A DNA stretch of 64,000 nucleotides from Mesostigma viride (Eukaryota > Streptophyta > Mesostigmatophyceae > Mesostigmatales > Mesostigmataceae): assembly GCA_009746045.1 (NCBI GenBank), contig RPFO01000412.1:1336313-1400312 (forward strand). Reading direction: 5' to 3'. Position numbers and translations under genes: made by a program. This document shows positions 20,778 through 35,700 of the stretch, piece after piece; position 1 is the first letter of the stretch, and every line of letters starts with the position of its first letter. The notes beneath the pieces are model-generated. The model was not told the origin of the DNA, did not search any database, and worked only from the letters and a program-made list of their open reading frames with translations.

Positions 20778-23700
20778 ATGATGAAAGGCGCGCCGACTGA
20801 ATCATCAGGTCGCGCACGCTCTGCCAGCTCGTTGACTCCGTCACATAACCCTGGGGCGTCCGGAAATCGGCGACATCGGTCCTTGGTAGCGTGGGCTAGG
20901 CTCGTCCTGCTGTTTGTCGTTTGCGTCGCGGTCACTACCTCGTCGGTGTTGATTTGGCATTTCAGCCTCCGGACGACACATGAAGCCGTCGACAACCTGT
21001 CCGTCCAACTTCGTGAAGAAGTTTTCTTGAGCACCAGTTCTCATGTGAAGGTCTGTATGTTATTTAGTGGGTGTACGTAGGTGTAAGTGGTTGGAATGGA
21101 CAATCAGCCGGCTCTGCAGTCAGCCGCCTCTACTGATTTCGCTTATTTAGTATATGTCGCTTATATTTCTTACCTTTCCCCGGTCGAGAATCAGCAGAGA
21201 AGCTCACTGCAACATGATGCCCACCCGATCACTGGGTAATAAAGGTGTAGTGTATAAATGTGGTGCCTCCTCATTGATCCTGACTGCCTCTGACTAACCC
21301 ACAAACCTGTTCACGATTCACCGAGGGCGCCTATCATGGAACACCCGGCTAGGTTGCGTTGATGTCTGGGAACCCAATCGTGTCCGTCATGTATGGTCGC
21401 CAGCCCTGTCAAATGTTAATTCACCGAGTGAAAAATTTCTACCAACCTGCACTGATGGGTAGAACAAGCAGCCGCTTTTGGCCTCTCTAGTGCTGCCTGA
21501 GGCCTTTCTCCCTCCCAAGTCAGCACTGTAGTGCTGTGCTGAACATAGTTAGGCACATTTTTGCAACTGCTGGGACGCTTTTAATTTACTGTCAGAGATA
21601 TGGCAGCCCCTGCTTGTGTGAGCACTGTGCGTTCGTCTCCTACTCAATGATAATGGCATTTAGAAGGCTTTCATGATAATTTCTCCCGCTCGCCTGTGGC
21701 TGTTGCATCCCTCTGTTGATTGCTCTCGAGTTGCATCCTTATCTTCCATGGTGTCATCCTTAATTTCTCGCTTTCGGTCGTTGTTGTATCCTTTCTTGCC
21801 TGCATCTTATTGTATCATTTTCTTGCGAGTACCTGGATTCTGTACTCATTCAGTTCCATGCCATCCTGTAATCACCAACCTCTACTGGACTCTCTGCCAC
21901 ATTTTCATGGCCACTGGCCGAAAGGAAGTAGAAGCCTATTTACTCATCAGCTACTGTGCTGCTTTCGCATGATTGTATTCCCCTTGCATGTCCTGCCGTG
22001 GTTCCCTAGCTGGATGCAAGGGTTGGCTACATACGGTACATGTACCTCTCCCAAATGCCCAACTGAAGACTCAGTTTACCAGAGTCATATCGCTTCCAAG
22101 CCATTACATGACATTGTATGTCCCATCAGCATTCCTACTCAAACCTCACCACATGTATACACAGGCTTCCAAGCAAGATGCCCTACCACATCACCCCACT
22201 CAATTTTCATTAGGTACGTGTGCATGCTCATGTATTATTTTATTACCGATTCCTATATTTATCTAGTATTTCCTTACCCTGTTTATTATTGTTTCTTATT
22301 GTTTGTATCCAAACCACACCACTACATGGGTGCAGGGTCTCCTCAGGCTGCTCACCGTGGCCTCCCTCTCAACGTATCAGTGCATGGAGACCACATCCAA
22401 CTTTTCCCGTCAAGCGCTAAACACCAACCTGCTCACCTGCATGTGGAACATTAAGAGCGTGTACACTGAATCGCTTTCAACATATATGGTCACCGAAGAG
22501 GGGCTTATGACCATCTATCGCCGTTTAGGGCCAGAAGGTGTAGCCCTGAATACATCCATTGCGGTTGGCATACCAGGGCCTGCGGATGACCCGTATGGGT
22601 TCCTGTACTGGTACGTGCCCGATCCCGTGACAGGCGCTCCTCTGACTGATGGCCGCTTTTTAAAAGTGTGCACTATCGGAGCATGCCCCCCTGTGATGGA
22701 TCCTACAGTATACATGACACCGATGCCACCCATGCAGACGCATCCGTTGTGGCTGGCAGGGCTGACACTGGGGCGAGGGCAGACCTCGTTGGTCACCTCC
22801 ATGGGTAAGTTCCTCAATTTCATGCATTGAAGTGGGTGTAAGTTGTAGCTGATGTAGCTGATGGTCATTGTAGGCCAGTGTCACCGTCCCTAGCCCATCT
22901 GCCCTGCAAGGCTTTCAAGTTGTGGGCTAATCATGTCTGTATGTAGGTGTGCGAGTCTTGTGGGGATGGTGGAGTGAACTCTTCACGTGGTGAGATACTA
23001 CCGGCTATGTATATTCCGCAACTTGTTGTGGTCGTGGTTTCACAGTTATCATAATATTGAACCTGTTGTGGATGCTGGGTGGACATGTGGCGGACTTGTA
23101 GTGGATGTATGTTTGTTGGTGAGCTGCATGAAGCTGGCACCTGCACTCCCTTTTGGCTAATGCTGTCTGTTGTGCTTCCTGAGTGACTTCAATCACCCCC
23201 ACCAAAGGAGACCTCTTGTCATGTACAGGAGACCGAATGGATTGAATGGGGGGCACGGACTGTCCCTACTGTTCCTTTTTAATGCTCAGTTTGCAGACAG
23301 TTGAGATGGGGTGGGGTGCATGGGGTGGGACGGGGTGCAGGGCGGGGGGCGCGGGGGTGAGGAGCGGGTGAGGGGGGGGATCAAGCGGGGGGGGGGGGGG
23401 GGGGGGGGGGGAACCGGTTGGGCGGAGTAAGGGGGGAAGGAATAAGAGGGGAGGGGAGGGAGGGGAGGGGAGGGAGGGGAGGGGAGGGGAGGGGAGGGGA
23501 GGGAGGGGAGGGGAGGGGAGGGAGGGAGGGGAGGGGAGGGAGGGGGGAGGGAGGGGAGGGGAGGGGAGGGGAGGGGAGGGAGGGGAGGGGAGGGGAGGGG
23601 AGGGAGGGAGGGGAGGGGAGGGAGGGGAGGGGGGGAGGGGAGGGAGGGAGGGAGGGGAGGGGAGGGGAGGGGAGGGAGGGGAGGGGAGGCGAGGCGAGGC

Positions 23701-26700
23701 GAGGCGAGGCGAGGCGAGGCGGGGAGGGGGAGGCGAGGCGAGGCGAGGCGAGGCGAGGCGAGGCGAGGCGAGGCGAGGCGAGGCGAGGCGAGGCGAGGCG
23801 AGGCGAGGCGAGGCGAGGCGAGGCGAGGCGAGGCGAGGCGAGGCGAGGCGAGGCGAGGAGAGGGGAGGAGAGGGGAGGAGAGGGGAGGAGAGGGGAGGAG
23901 AGGGGAGGAGAGGGGAGGAGAGGGGAGGAGAGGGAGGAGAGGGGAGGAGAGGGGAGGAGAGGGGAGGAGAGGGGAGGAGAGGGAGGAGAGGGGAGGAGAG
24001 GGGAGGAGAGGGGAGGAGAGGGGAGGAGAGGGGAGGAGAGGGGAGGAGAGGGGAGGGGAGGAGAGGGGAGGAGAGGGGAGGAGAGGGGAGGAGAGGGGAG
24101 GAGAGGGGAGGAGAGGGGAGGAGAGGGGAGGAGAGGGGAGGAGAGGGGAGGAGGGGAGGAGAGGGGAGGAGAGGGGAGGAGAGGGGAGGAGAGGGGAGGA
24201 GAGGGGAGGAGAGGGGAGGAGAGGGGAGGAGAGGGGAGGAGAGGGGAGGAGAGGGGAGGAGAGGGGAGGAGAGGGGAGGAGAGGGGAGGAGAGGGGAGGA
24301 GAGGGGAGGAGAGGGGAGGGGAGGAGAGGGGAGGAGAGGGGAGGAGAGGGGAGGAGAGGGGAGGAGAGGGGAGGAGAGGGGAGGAGAGGGGAGGAGAGGA
24401 AAGGAGAGGGGAGGAGAGGGGAGGAGAGGGGAGGAGAGGAAAGGCGATGGGAGGGAAGGGCATGGGAGGCAAAGCAAGGCAAGGCGAGCAGAGGGGGGGC
24501 ATATGGAGGCTAGGCGGGGACATGAGAGGGCTAGTTAACTCCCCTTCACTCCACTCAGAAAGATTCTCTGGAACCGTCCGTAGGGCATCTGGTTGATGTA
24601 CAGCATGTATGCTGTAGCTGTCCCGGCTGCAGCATTACCCTTCTTCTGTAGTGATGTGGAAACACGCACTTTCTCCACTCCCGCTTCTGACTCTGACAAT
24701 TCTACCCAGGTGGCCCTCCCCGTTGCGCACACTTGATTCCTTAAATGCAGCGTTTAGTGGCATCTGGGAGCCAACCATATACCAGGCGATGGCGTTCAAG
24801 GACCCCTTGACCAACAAGTCGTTGGCAGTGATGACAATCGCCTATCAGGCTTCACGGATCAAAGAAGATTGGCTTGATCTAAGCGTGGTGATCAAGATGG
24901 CAGGTGTCATTTTCATCACCACTGGTCCCCAGCTGCATATTTTGTCCTCCTCCCGTGGCGCGGTGTCTCTTCCACCTCTCCCTGGTGCTGTCCAGGCACG
25001 CCCACTCCCTGCAACTCAATCAGACGACGAGATTGTTAAGTTTGCTGCAAGGTAAGTTTGCTCATTTAGCACACACAAGATTCGGGTAAATAGCATCACC
25101 AAATTTTGCTGGTATAATTCTTTGCTGGTGTCGTTCATAGCGCAAGCCATGCAGAAGGTTATCAGACAGTCAGTTTCGATCAGTCAGTTAAATCGTTTTA
25201 GTCCCTACTAATAGTGGCCAGTTCAACTCGCCCATATGAATAGGCACCAGTGGCGCTGCGCGAATGCCGGTTGACATTTCCGTGATATTTGTAGGTCTGC
25301 TGCTACTAGAGCTGTAGATGTGCACTACGCCCTGATACCGTACATCACTATGTTCAGACCAAGTTTTCAGGGACTAACTAAGGACCAAACTCACCAAAGT
25401 ACAGGGGGTACCCAGTTCCACCGAGATGTCGGAAGTGAATGTAAAATATTTACGTACTGTCATGCAAATTCAAGGCTATGGCAGTGCAGAACACTGATCG
25501 GTGTATAATAGGAGTTGATCGATGCGTAGAATCGTTCCAAATTTTGTAGTCATGCTTTTTACGTTATAAATATGCTATAGATGCAGTCACGCAACATTTA
25601 ATGAGGCGCGCCATCATCTTGGGCTGGGTTTTGCTGCGTCAGAGCGCCTTACTGTGACGGGAGTGACGATGAAGCTTGCACTTGTTATCAGCCGCTTCAT
25701 CATAGAATATTTTTCATGGATTAACTTTCTTATGATGAATATTTCATTAGTGTCGTGGGTCAGGAAAGTCTCAACGCATCGATCAGCCCTGACATCAGCC
25801 TGGTAGCTGTCCGTTAGAATTCTTTTTGCGGTTTCGCCCTTGCGCAATTTGGTGTCCCTGCGATTGACTTCAACAAGGTAAAGAGGTCCCACCACTCAGC
25901 AAGTAATCTCGAACTCAATGTCAAATGCTCGTGATGTTTAAGTCGCTACTTTACCACTCTTATGTAATTGCTTGTGGTGGTGATTGGGTACAACCATTAC
26001 GGCCAGATTTTCTTCCGTTTTGTCCACGATTAGCTGCGTTTGTTCCAAATATACATCGGCATTACATCTACTTGAGCTCTACATGGTACCAAGATGGTTT
26101 CTATAGTTCTTCAGGAAAGGTGGTACATCCTGGCCAGTTTTTGCATGGTTTTTATTTGGCTTTGCTAGTAATGCAGTTGTGCAGTCACCCCAGCTGTCTC
26201 CATGTAAGACATGTGGAAGCCCCAGTGCATCGCTTGCACAGAAAATAATGTTGATGCATTGCCTTTGTATATTTTCATCTTAGTCATGCATATGGAGGTC
26301 ATTTCTTATATGTTGTGGATGCATGGGTAACGTAGCCCCTTGCACCCCTTGCTACGCATATGCATTTAGGCCTTGGCACAGTGCTATACATACCTGCTAC
26401 TAGTAACACCTTGGCAGCCACCACATTGTTGTTTTCTGACAACAACATGAAAAATAGTTTAAGTTGCGTGTCGGTGATAAGCTAGTTTGAGCGTTACCCT
26501 GCAATTCACAAGCACGATTGGGCACGCCTAGTACCGTCGTATAATGCCTCCGAGTGCCGCATATGTCGCCCCGTAGCCAAACACTGCCTCTGGAAAGCCA
26601 GCCTGAAACCTTCATGTAGTGGCAGCAATGTTGGTCCTGCCTGCATGTTGTGTTGCCTGATCCGCCCCCCCCCCCCTCCCCCCATGTCTTCTCCTCTACC

Positions 26701-29700
26701 ATCTGTGCCGCCTGTTCCCTCATCATCCACCGCATTTCCTCCGCGAACAACAATTTCCCACTGCCATCTGGGCACCCCTCCCCCCATGTCTTCTCCTCTA
26801 CCATCTGTGCCGCCTGTTCCCTCATCATCCACCGCATTTCCTCCGCGAACAACAATTTCCTACTGCCATCTGGGCACCCCTCCCCCCATGTCTTCTCCTC
26901 TACCATCTGTGCCGCCTGTTCCCTCATCATCCACCGCATTTCCTCCGCGAACAACAATTTCCTACTGCCATCTGGGCACCCCTCCCCCCATGTCTTCTCC
27001 TCTTCCATCTGTGCCGCCGGTTCCCTCATCACCCACCGCATTTCCTCCGCGAACAACAATTTCCTACTGCCATCTGGGCACCCCTCCCCCCATGTCTTCT
27101 CCTCTACCATCTGTGCCGCCGGTTCCCTCATCATCCACCGCATTTCCTCCGTGAACAACAATTTCCTACTGCCATCTGGGCACCCCTCCCCCCATGTCTT
27201 CTCCTCTACCATCTGTGCCGCCTGTTCCCTCATCACCCACCGCATTTCCTCCGTGAACAACAATTTCCTACTGCCATCTGGGCACCCCTCCCCCCATGTC
27301 TTCTCCTCTACCATCTGTGCCGCCTGTTCCCTCATCATCCACCGCATTTCCTCCGTGAACAACAATTTTCTACTGCCATCTGGGCACCCCTCCCCCCATG
27401 TCTTCTCCTCTACCATCTGTGCCGCCTGTTCCCTCATCACCCACCGCATTTCCTCCGCGAACAACAATTTCCTACTGCCATCTGGGCACCCCTCCCCCCA
27501 TGTCTTCTCCTCTACCATCTGTGCCGCCTGTTCCCTCATCACCCACCGCATTTCCTCCGCGAACAACAATTTCCCACTGCCATCTGGGCACCCCTCCCCC
27601 CATGTCTTCTCCTCTACCATCTGTGCCGCCTGTTCCCTCATCACCCACCGCATTTCCTCCGCGAACAACAATTTCCCACTGCCATCTGGGCACCCCTCCC
27701 CCCATGTCTTCTCCTCTACCATCTGTGCCGCCTGTTCCCTCATCACCCACCGCATTTCCTCCGCGAACAACAATTTCCCACTGCCATCTGGGCACCCCTC
27801 CCCCCATGTCTTCTCCTCTACCATCTGTGCCGCCTGTTCCCTCATCACCCACCGCATTTCCTCCGCGAACAACAATTTCCCACTGCCATCTGGGCACCCC
27901 TCCCCCCATGTCTTCTCCTCTACCATCTGTGCCGCCTGTTCCCTCATCACCCACCGCATTTCCTCCGCGAACAACAATTTCCTACTGCCATCTGGGCACC
28001 CCTCCCCCCATGTCTTCTCCTCTACCATCTGTGCCGCCTGTTCCCTCATCACCCACCGCATTTCCTCCGCGAACAACAATTTCCCACTGCCATCTGGGCA
28101 CCCCTCCCCCCATGTCTTCTCCTCTACCATCTGTGCCGCCTGTTCCCTCATCACCCACCGCATTTCCTCCGCGAACAACAATTTCCCACTGCCATCTGGG
28201 CACCCCTCCCCCCATGTCTTCTCCTCTACCATCTGTGCCGCCTGTTCCCTCATCACCCACCGCATTTCCTCCGCGAACAACAATTTCCTACTGCCATCTG
28301 GGCACCCCTCCCCCCATGTCTTCTCCTCTACCATCTGTGCCGCCTGTTCCCTCATCACCCACCGCATTTCCTCCGCGAACAACAATTTCCCACTGCCATC
28401 TGGGCACCCCTCCCCCCATGTCTTCTCCTCCACCATCTGTGCCGCCTGTTCCCTCATCATCCACCGCATTTCCTCCGCGAACAACAATTTCCCACTGCCA
28501 TCTGGGCACCCCTCCCCCCATGTCTTCTCCTCTACCATCTGTGCCGCCTGTTCCCTCATCACCCACCGCATTTCCTCCGCGAACAACAATTTCCTACTGC
28601 CATCTGGGCACCCCTCCCCCCATGTCTTCTCCTCTACCATCTGTGCCGCCTGTTCCCTCATCATCCACCGCATTTCCTCCGTGAACAACAATTTTCTACT
28701 GCCATCTGGGCACCCCTCCCCCCATGTCTTCTCCTCTACCATCTGTGCCGCCTGTTCCCTCATCATCCACCGCATTTCCTCCGCGAACAACAATTTCCTA
28801 CTGCCATCTGGGCACCCCTCCCCCCATGTCTTCTCCTCTACCATCTGTGCCGCCTGTTCCCTCATCACCCACCGCATTTCCTCCGCGAACAACAATTTCC
28901 CACTGCCATCTGGGCACCCCTCCCCCCATGTCTTCTCCTCTACCATCTGTGCCGCCTGTTCCCTCATCATCCACCGCATTTCCTCCGCGAACAACAATTT
29001 CCCACTGCCATCTGGGCACCCCTCCCCCCATGTCTTCTCCTCTACCATCTGTGCCGCCTGTTCCCTCATCATCCACCGCATTTCCTCCGCGAACAACAAT
29101 TTCCTACTGCCATCTGGGCACCCCTCCCCCCATGTCTTCTCCTCTACCATCTGTGCCGCCGGTTCCCTCATCATCCACCGCATTTCCTCCGCGAACAACA
29201 ATTTCCTACTGCCATCTGGGCACCCCTCCCCCCATGTCTTCTCCTCTACCATCTGTGCCGCCTGTTCCCTCATCACCCACCGCATTTCCTCCGCGAACAA
29301 CAATTTCCTACTGCCATCTGGGCACCCCTCCCCCCATGTCTTCTCCTCTACCATCTGTGCCGCCTGTTCCCTCATCACCCACCGCATTTCCTCCGCGAAC
29401 AACAATTTCCCACTGCCATCTGGGCACCCCTCCCCCCATGTCTTCTCCTCTACCATCTGTGCCGCCTGTTCCCTCATCACCCACCGCATTTCCTCCGTGA
29501 ACAACAATTTCCTACTGCCATCTGGGCACCCCTCCCCCCATGTCTTCTCCTCTACCATCTGTGCCGCCTGTTCCCTCATCACCCACCGCATTTCCTCCGC
29601 GAACAACAATTTCCCACTGCCATCTGGGCACCCCTCCCCCCATGTCTTCTCCTCTACCATCTGTGCCGCCTGTTCCCTCATCATCCACCGCATTTCCTCC

Positions 29701-32700
29701 GCGAACAACAATTTCCTACTGCCATCTGGGCACCCCTCCCCCCCATGTCTTCTCCTCTACCATCTGTGCCGCCTGTTCCCTCATCACCCACCGCATTTCC
29801 TCCGTGAACAACAATTTCCTACTGCCATCTGGGCACCCCTCCCCCCATGTCTTCTCCTCTACCATCTGTGCCGCCTGTTCCCTCATCACCCACCGCATTT
29901 CCTCCGTGAACAACAATTTCCCACTGCCATCTGGGCACCCCTCCCCCCATGTCTTCTCCTCTACCATCTGTGCCGCCTGTTCCCTCATCATCCACCGCAT
30001 TTCCTCCGTGAACAACAATTTCCTACTGCCATCTGGGCACCCCTCCCCCCCATGTCTTCTCCTCTACCATCTGTGCCGCCTGTTCCCTCATCACCCACCG
30101 CATTTCCTCCGTGAACAACAATTTCCCACTGCCATCTGGGCACCCCTCCCCCCATGTCTTCTCCTCTACCATCTGTGCCGCCTGTTCCCTCATCACCCAC
30201 CGCATTTCCTCCGCGAACAACAATTTCCTACTGCCATCTGGGCACCCCTCCCCCCATGTCTTCTCCTCTACCATCTGTGCCGCCTGTTCCCTCATCACCC
30301 ACCGCATTTCCTCCGCGAACAACAATTTCCTACTGCCATCTGGGCACCCCTCCCCCCATGTCTTCTCCTCTACCATCTGTGCCGCCTGTTCCCTCATCAC
30401 CCACCGCATTTCCTCCGCGAACAACAATTTCCTACTGCCATCTGGGCACCCCTCCCCCCATGTCTTCTCCTCTACCATCTGTGCCGCCTGTTCCCTCATC
30501 ACCCACCGCATTTCCTCCGCGAACAACAATTTCCCACTGCCATCTGGGCACCCCTCCCCCCATGTCTTCTCCTCTACCATCTGTGCCGCCTGTTCCCTCA
30601 TCACCCACCGCATTTCCTCCGCGAACAACAATTTCCTACTGCCATCTGGGCACCCCTCCCCCCATGTCTTCTCCTCTACCATCTGTGCCGCCTGTTCCCT
30701 CATCACCCACCGCATTTCCTCCGCGAACAACAATTTCCCACTGCCATCTGGGCACCCCTCCCCCCATGTCTTCTCCTCTACCATCTGTGCCGCCTGTTCC
30801 CTCATCACCCACCGCATTTCCTCCGTGAACAACAATTTCCTACTGCCATCTGGGCACCCCTCCCCCCATGTCTTCTCCTCTACCATCTGTGCCGCCTGTT
30901 CCCTCATCACCCACCGCATTTCCTCCGCGAACAACAATTTCCCACTGCCATCTGGGCACCCCTCCCCCCATGTCTTCTCCTCTACCATCTGTGCCGCCTG
31001 TTCCCTCATCATCCACCGCATTTCCTCCGCGAACAACAATTTCCCACTGCCATCTGGGCACCCCTCCCCCCATGTCTTCTCCTCTACCATCTGTGCCGCC
31101 TGTTCCCTCATCATCCACCGCATTTCCTCCGCGAACAACAATTTCCTACTGCCATCTGGGCACCCCTCCCCCCATGTCTTCTCCTCCACCATCTGTGCCG
31201 CCTGTTCCCTCATCACCCACCGCATTTCCTCCGTGAACAACAATTTCCTACTGCCATCTGGGCACCCCTCCCCCCATGTCTTCTCCTCTACCATCTGTGC
31301 CGCCTGTTCCCTCATCACCCACCGCATTTCCTCCGCGAACAACAATTTCCCACTGCCATCTGGGCACCCCTCCCCCCATGTCTTCTCCTCTACCATCTGT
31401 GCCGCCTGTTCCCTCATCACCCACCGCATTTCCTCCGTGAACAACAATTTCCTACTGCCATCTGGGCACCCCTCCCCCCATGTCTTCTCCTCTACCATCT
31501 GTGCCGCCTGTTCCCTCATCACCCACCGCATTTCCTCCGCGAACAACAATTTCCCACTGCCATCTGGGCACCCCTCCCCCCATGTCTTCTCCTCTACCAT
31601 CTGTGCCGCCTGTTCCCTCATCATCCACCGCATTTCCTCCGTGAACAACAATTTCCCACTGCCATCTGGGCACCCCTCCCCCCATGTCTTCTCCTCTACC
31701 ATCTGTGCCGCCTGTTCCCTCATCACCCACCGCATTTCCTCCGCGAACAACAATTTCCCACTGCCATCTGGGCACCCCTCCCCCCATGTCTTCTCCTCTA
31801 CCATCTGGGCACCCCATTCCCTTCATCATGCATCCCATTCCTTTCCCTTGCTGCGTGGATCCCCACTGCACCCTCGGCAGGCACATCAACGACACTGGTG
31901 GCGTCGACAACTGTGTGGGATTCACGCGCACCCAGGCTCATATGCGCAACCACGGCAGCTTCTATGTCGACTGCCAGCTGTTGTCATACAGCGGGCTTAA
32001 TCTTACGTTGATCCTGGCAGTCCCTGTGAAGGCGCTCAAGGGCAGCATTGAGGAAGCGCGCACCAAGTCGATCAAGTGGATGGTGGGCATCATGGCGCTC
32101 ATCTTTTCTGTGGGAGCCATCAGCATCCTGGGCCCCACAATTTTCATCTCCCGAGCCATGCGCGCCATCACTCAGCATAACGAGGTACTGGTCAGACGGT
32201 GACAATTTGTTCTTATTGATATGCGTGAAGTCTGGTGAGGCGCTGGGGGTGTAGAAGAAACAGCTAGGTGTAATGATCTAGGGTCATTGATCGGTAAGAT
32301 ATTTTCTTCACCCGGTAAAGGGCTTGATCGGTCAGGGCCAATGATGTAAAAAAATGGTAGTTGCTGTTCTATGTGTGTGTGCAGGTGTACAGTGATGGTC
32401 GCTTTTGTGGGCTGCTGATGGGTGGATGAATCAGCTTCTGTGGGCCTCTGGCCAGCATACATAACTGGAGTTGAAGTTTGGAGATGTGGCTTTCAGCACA
32501 CCGTTACTTCTGATGCCTCATTTCTGAAGTGTACGATGGCTCAGATTGGCTCAGATTGTTTGCCAGAATGTGCAAGGATTGCGATGCATTATTCTGGCAC
32601 TACGGTCAAGAATTTCAATATTCAAAAGCTTCGGCATTACATATGCCCTGTACAGGATTATTACTGGCCTACTGTTGTCATTGTCTTGTCCGTCATCTCA

Positions 32701-35700
32701 TCTAGTATGTCTAATTTTCCCTGTTGTGAACAGCATCTACCTATCAGGCATGATAGGATTGAAGCGCTGCTAGGGTTGTATATGCTAGACGCATGTGATA
32801 GGATGGAACCGCTACATACATACTAGTTTTGTATATGCTAGACGCATGTTAGGATTGAGCCGCTACTAGGGTTGTATATGCTAGACGCATGATAGGATGG
32901 AACAGTTAGCTCTACATAGTGCGGAACTACCACTGCGGTCATTAGGCCCGGAGCTATTTAGCTGGCCATAGTCACTCGCCGGTACACTCAAGTTAGTGTC
33001 GCGAATTGAGTTGAGTGTACCGGCGAGTGGTTATCGCTGGCTAAATAGCTCCGGACGGACCTAATTGCTGCAGTGGCAAACTGTCAGATTTTAGAGCTGA
33101 CTGGAACTGCTTCTAGGGTTGTATGTGCTAGACGCATGAATTAGGATGGAACCGCTCCCAGTATTGTATATGCTAGACGCCATCTTCATGCACTTTGGCC
33201 TCGTGATGAATTCTCGATGGATTTACTTATCGTAAAAATGTTTCATTCCGGCTTTGCGACTGATATGAGCCCTTATTTGTGCAAACCTTGCCTTGTGATG
33301 ACCTTTGTCTTGTTAAAGCTGGCATCATTTTCATGGCTAGTAGACGCATTTCGCTGTTGATGCAGGTTAGCCATAATCCATTAGAGCATGGCATAGATGC
33401 TTATCGGCTCACAGGAGACACAGGTCATTCGCACATATGTGTACCCCAAGGTTAGCCACAGCTTTGATATTCATGTTGGATGGGTTGCTTATTCGTTCAT
33501 GATCGGCCCCCTTTCTACAGATCACTGAATGCTTCATTGACAGATCTCACAGCATTGGGGGGCAGATTAAACCATACAGCTCATCAACGGACTGCCAAAC
33601 TACGTGGCCCAACATCATATTGACGCCTCTGACCTTTCCTTGGATGTTAGGGGGGTTGAAGACCTTTTCTCCATGCTAAAGAATGTCCAGGGCTGCTCTT
33701 TCTTACCTCTTTGTATGTACTCGGTACGCCAAGTTCTCATACTAAGGGCTCAGGATGTCGTTGTGATAGTGTCTCTCGAGGATGTCGTTGTATGTCTTGA
33801 GCTGTCGAAACTCTGGAAATACGTTGCTGGGTAAAGATCATTGTCAACACATCCAGGGCATATCTGCTGTGTTCACCACCTGTCCATGTTCTGAAAGTAC
33901 CGAGAGTCTTGACCTGTAATAATGTCAGCAGAACTAGGGAATGTTGAAAGCGGGCTTATCACTTGTTTGTTGAACATTTTCGTGCACACAGGTGCCTGTG
34001 TGCATGCCTGTCTCGAAAATATACGTGACTTGGTTACGGCTGGAGCTCTGTCAGAACAGCAAGGCTCACACCAAGTCCCCTGTTGATAGTGGTAGTTCAC
34101 ATCTTAGGTTACAAATCCTCGATGATTCTGCAGGAGACTTGGTGACTTAGAGCCCTATGTGGTGAGATCTATCTGGCTATGAGTGAAACACATGGTTCAC
34201 CTTGCACATGCGAGAATTTGGGATTTTCTAGACTACTTGAATCCTTTTCCAGAAAACATCCTTATCCAGTGTGTACATAGCAAGGGGAAGAGGACTCTGT
34301 AGCCAGTTTCAGTCTGTTCATTCGGCACACCGGTATGCATGTGAGCTTATGCATGTGAGCTGGTGCCTCTTTCGCATTTTGACTTCATCGTGGATTGTGT
34401 GTTGTCCACCTCAGGAGCTCATTCAGCAGCTAAATACCTTCATGAGCGGAGAAAGTTCTACTGGCAGCTGGAGCGGTCTGAACATGCAGTCAGGGATGGA
34501 AAGACTGCATGAGCATATTGCAAAGCTGCAACCGGGGCAGACTCTGACAGATGAAGATGTGAAACAGTTGCATCAGGCGGCTGCGGGCATCGCAAGTGAT
34601 GATTTGCACGTACCGGAGTTCTTGCGCACCATGCAGGTTTGTTGCTACTTTTTCTTCTGAAATGTAAACAAGATATGCATTTTGAACTTGTGATATCATG
34701 GCTTATTAGACCCCTTTGAGTGCAGATAGATCTGGCATCTTGGTTGGGGTTTTGGTCTACAAGTTCTAAATTTTTTCCATTTTCAGGGGTCTATAAATGC
34801 CAAGACCCGATTCCCGCACTACACGTTACCTGTCCCCCAGCACATGTCAACCCTAGTGCACTGGCTCCCACGTCATCTCCCCTGCCAGTGCTCCCTGCTT
34901 GCTCTCAGCCAGCTCCACAATGTGGTTCATGCTCGTCCCCTTCCTACATTCAACTAATACCCTTGCTGCAACTGCCTTGCTGCTTCCTGCTGCGACCCCA
35001 CTGCTTTTCAGTGTCCTTGATGCCTTCTTGCTTGTGACTTGCGTCCCCATGGCTTCGTCACGTTTCCCTCGCCTCGCCTTGCTGCTCACACGTTGCTGCA
35101 TTCCCCCCCCCCCCCCCTGAATGCACCCCCCCTGCCCCTCTCCAGGGCCTCAAACGCTTTTCGCTGCTTCTGGCCTAATCCTCTGCTTATTCGCTTCGCT
35201 GCTGGCTTTTTTCTGCTATCCCCCGTGCCGCTCGCAATCTCGGAATTCCTGTTCCCTCTCTTCATTTTAAAAACAAATGCCAGGCCAACAAGTTGGTGGG
35301 CAGCAAGCTTGACAGAGAGACAGGCAGCTGGCTCGCTCAGCTAGCGAATCTTCGTTCAGCCTCACTTGATCGTGGACTTAACTTCCAGCCGTCCTTTAAC
35401 TTCCAGCCGTCCTTTGTTCCTGGACCTGCCAGGCCGGATGGCATGTGCACGAGCTCATGGATAGAGATGGGAAGCCCACAATCGAGGGTATTTGATGATG
35501 AGGCGGCACTCACACTGCTGGAGGAGCTTCAAGCCGTAGCAGAACGCCTGGGCATGCCATCTGTCCAGGTCACAGTATCTGATCTCAGCTCCATTGCCTT
35601 GAGGCCTGGCAGTAAGGCCTCTGAGGTAGACACGAAGCGCAGCAGGGTACTGGGCACCAGGTCGACTTTGCCATGGAGTTCGTGGTCGTCCGTGGATGAG

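Noticed and set aside
23266-24596. Ser/Pro/Leu- or Gly/Glu/Arg-rich proteins of nearly 400 residues.
   Set aside because: Translation of a purine/pyrimidine simple repeat, with no normal-composition flank in the same frame.
26400-32011. Open frames of 600-1150 codons on both strands (34-residue repeat proteins).
   Set aside because: They come from a stop-free 102-bp unit. Both strands and more than one frame are open at once, and the array sits in an intron with phase-matched flanking exons. The 34-residue period only superficially recalls TPR/PPR repeats.
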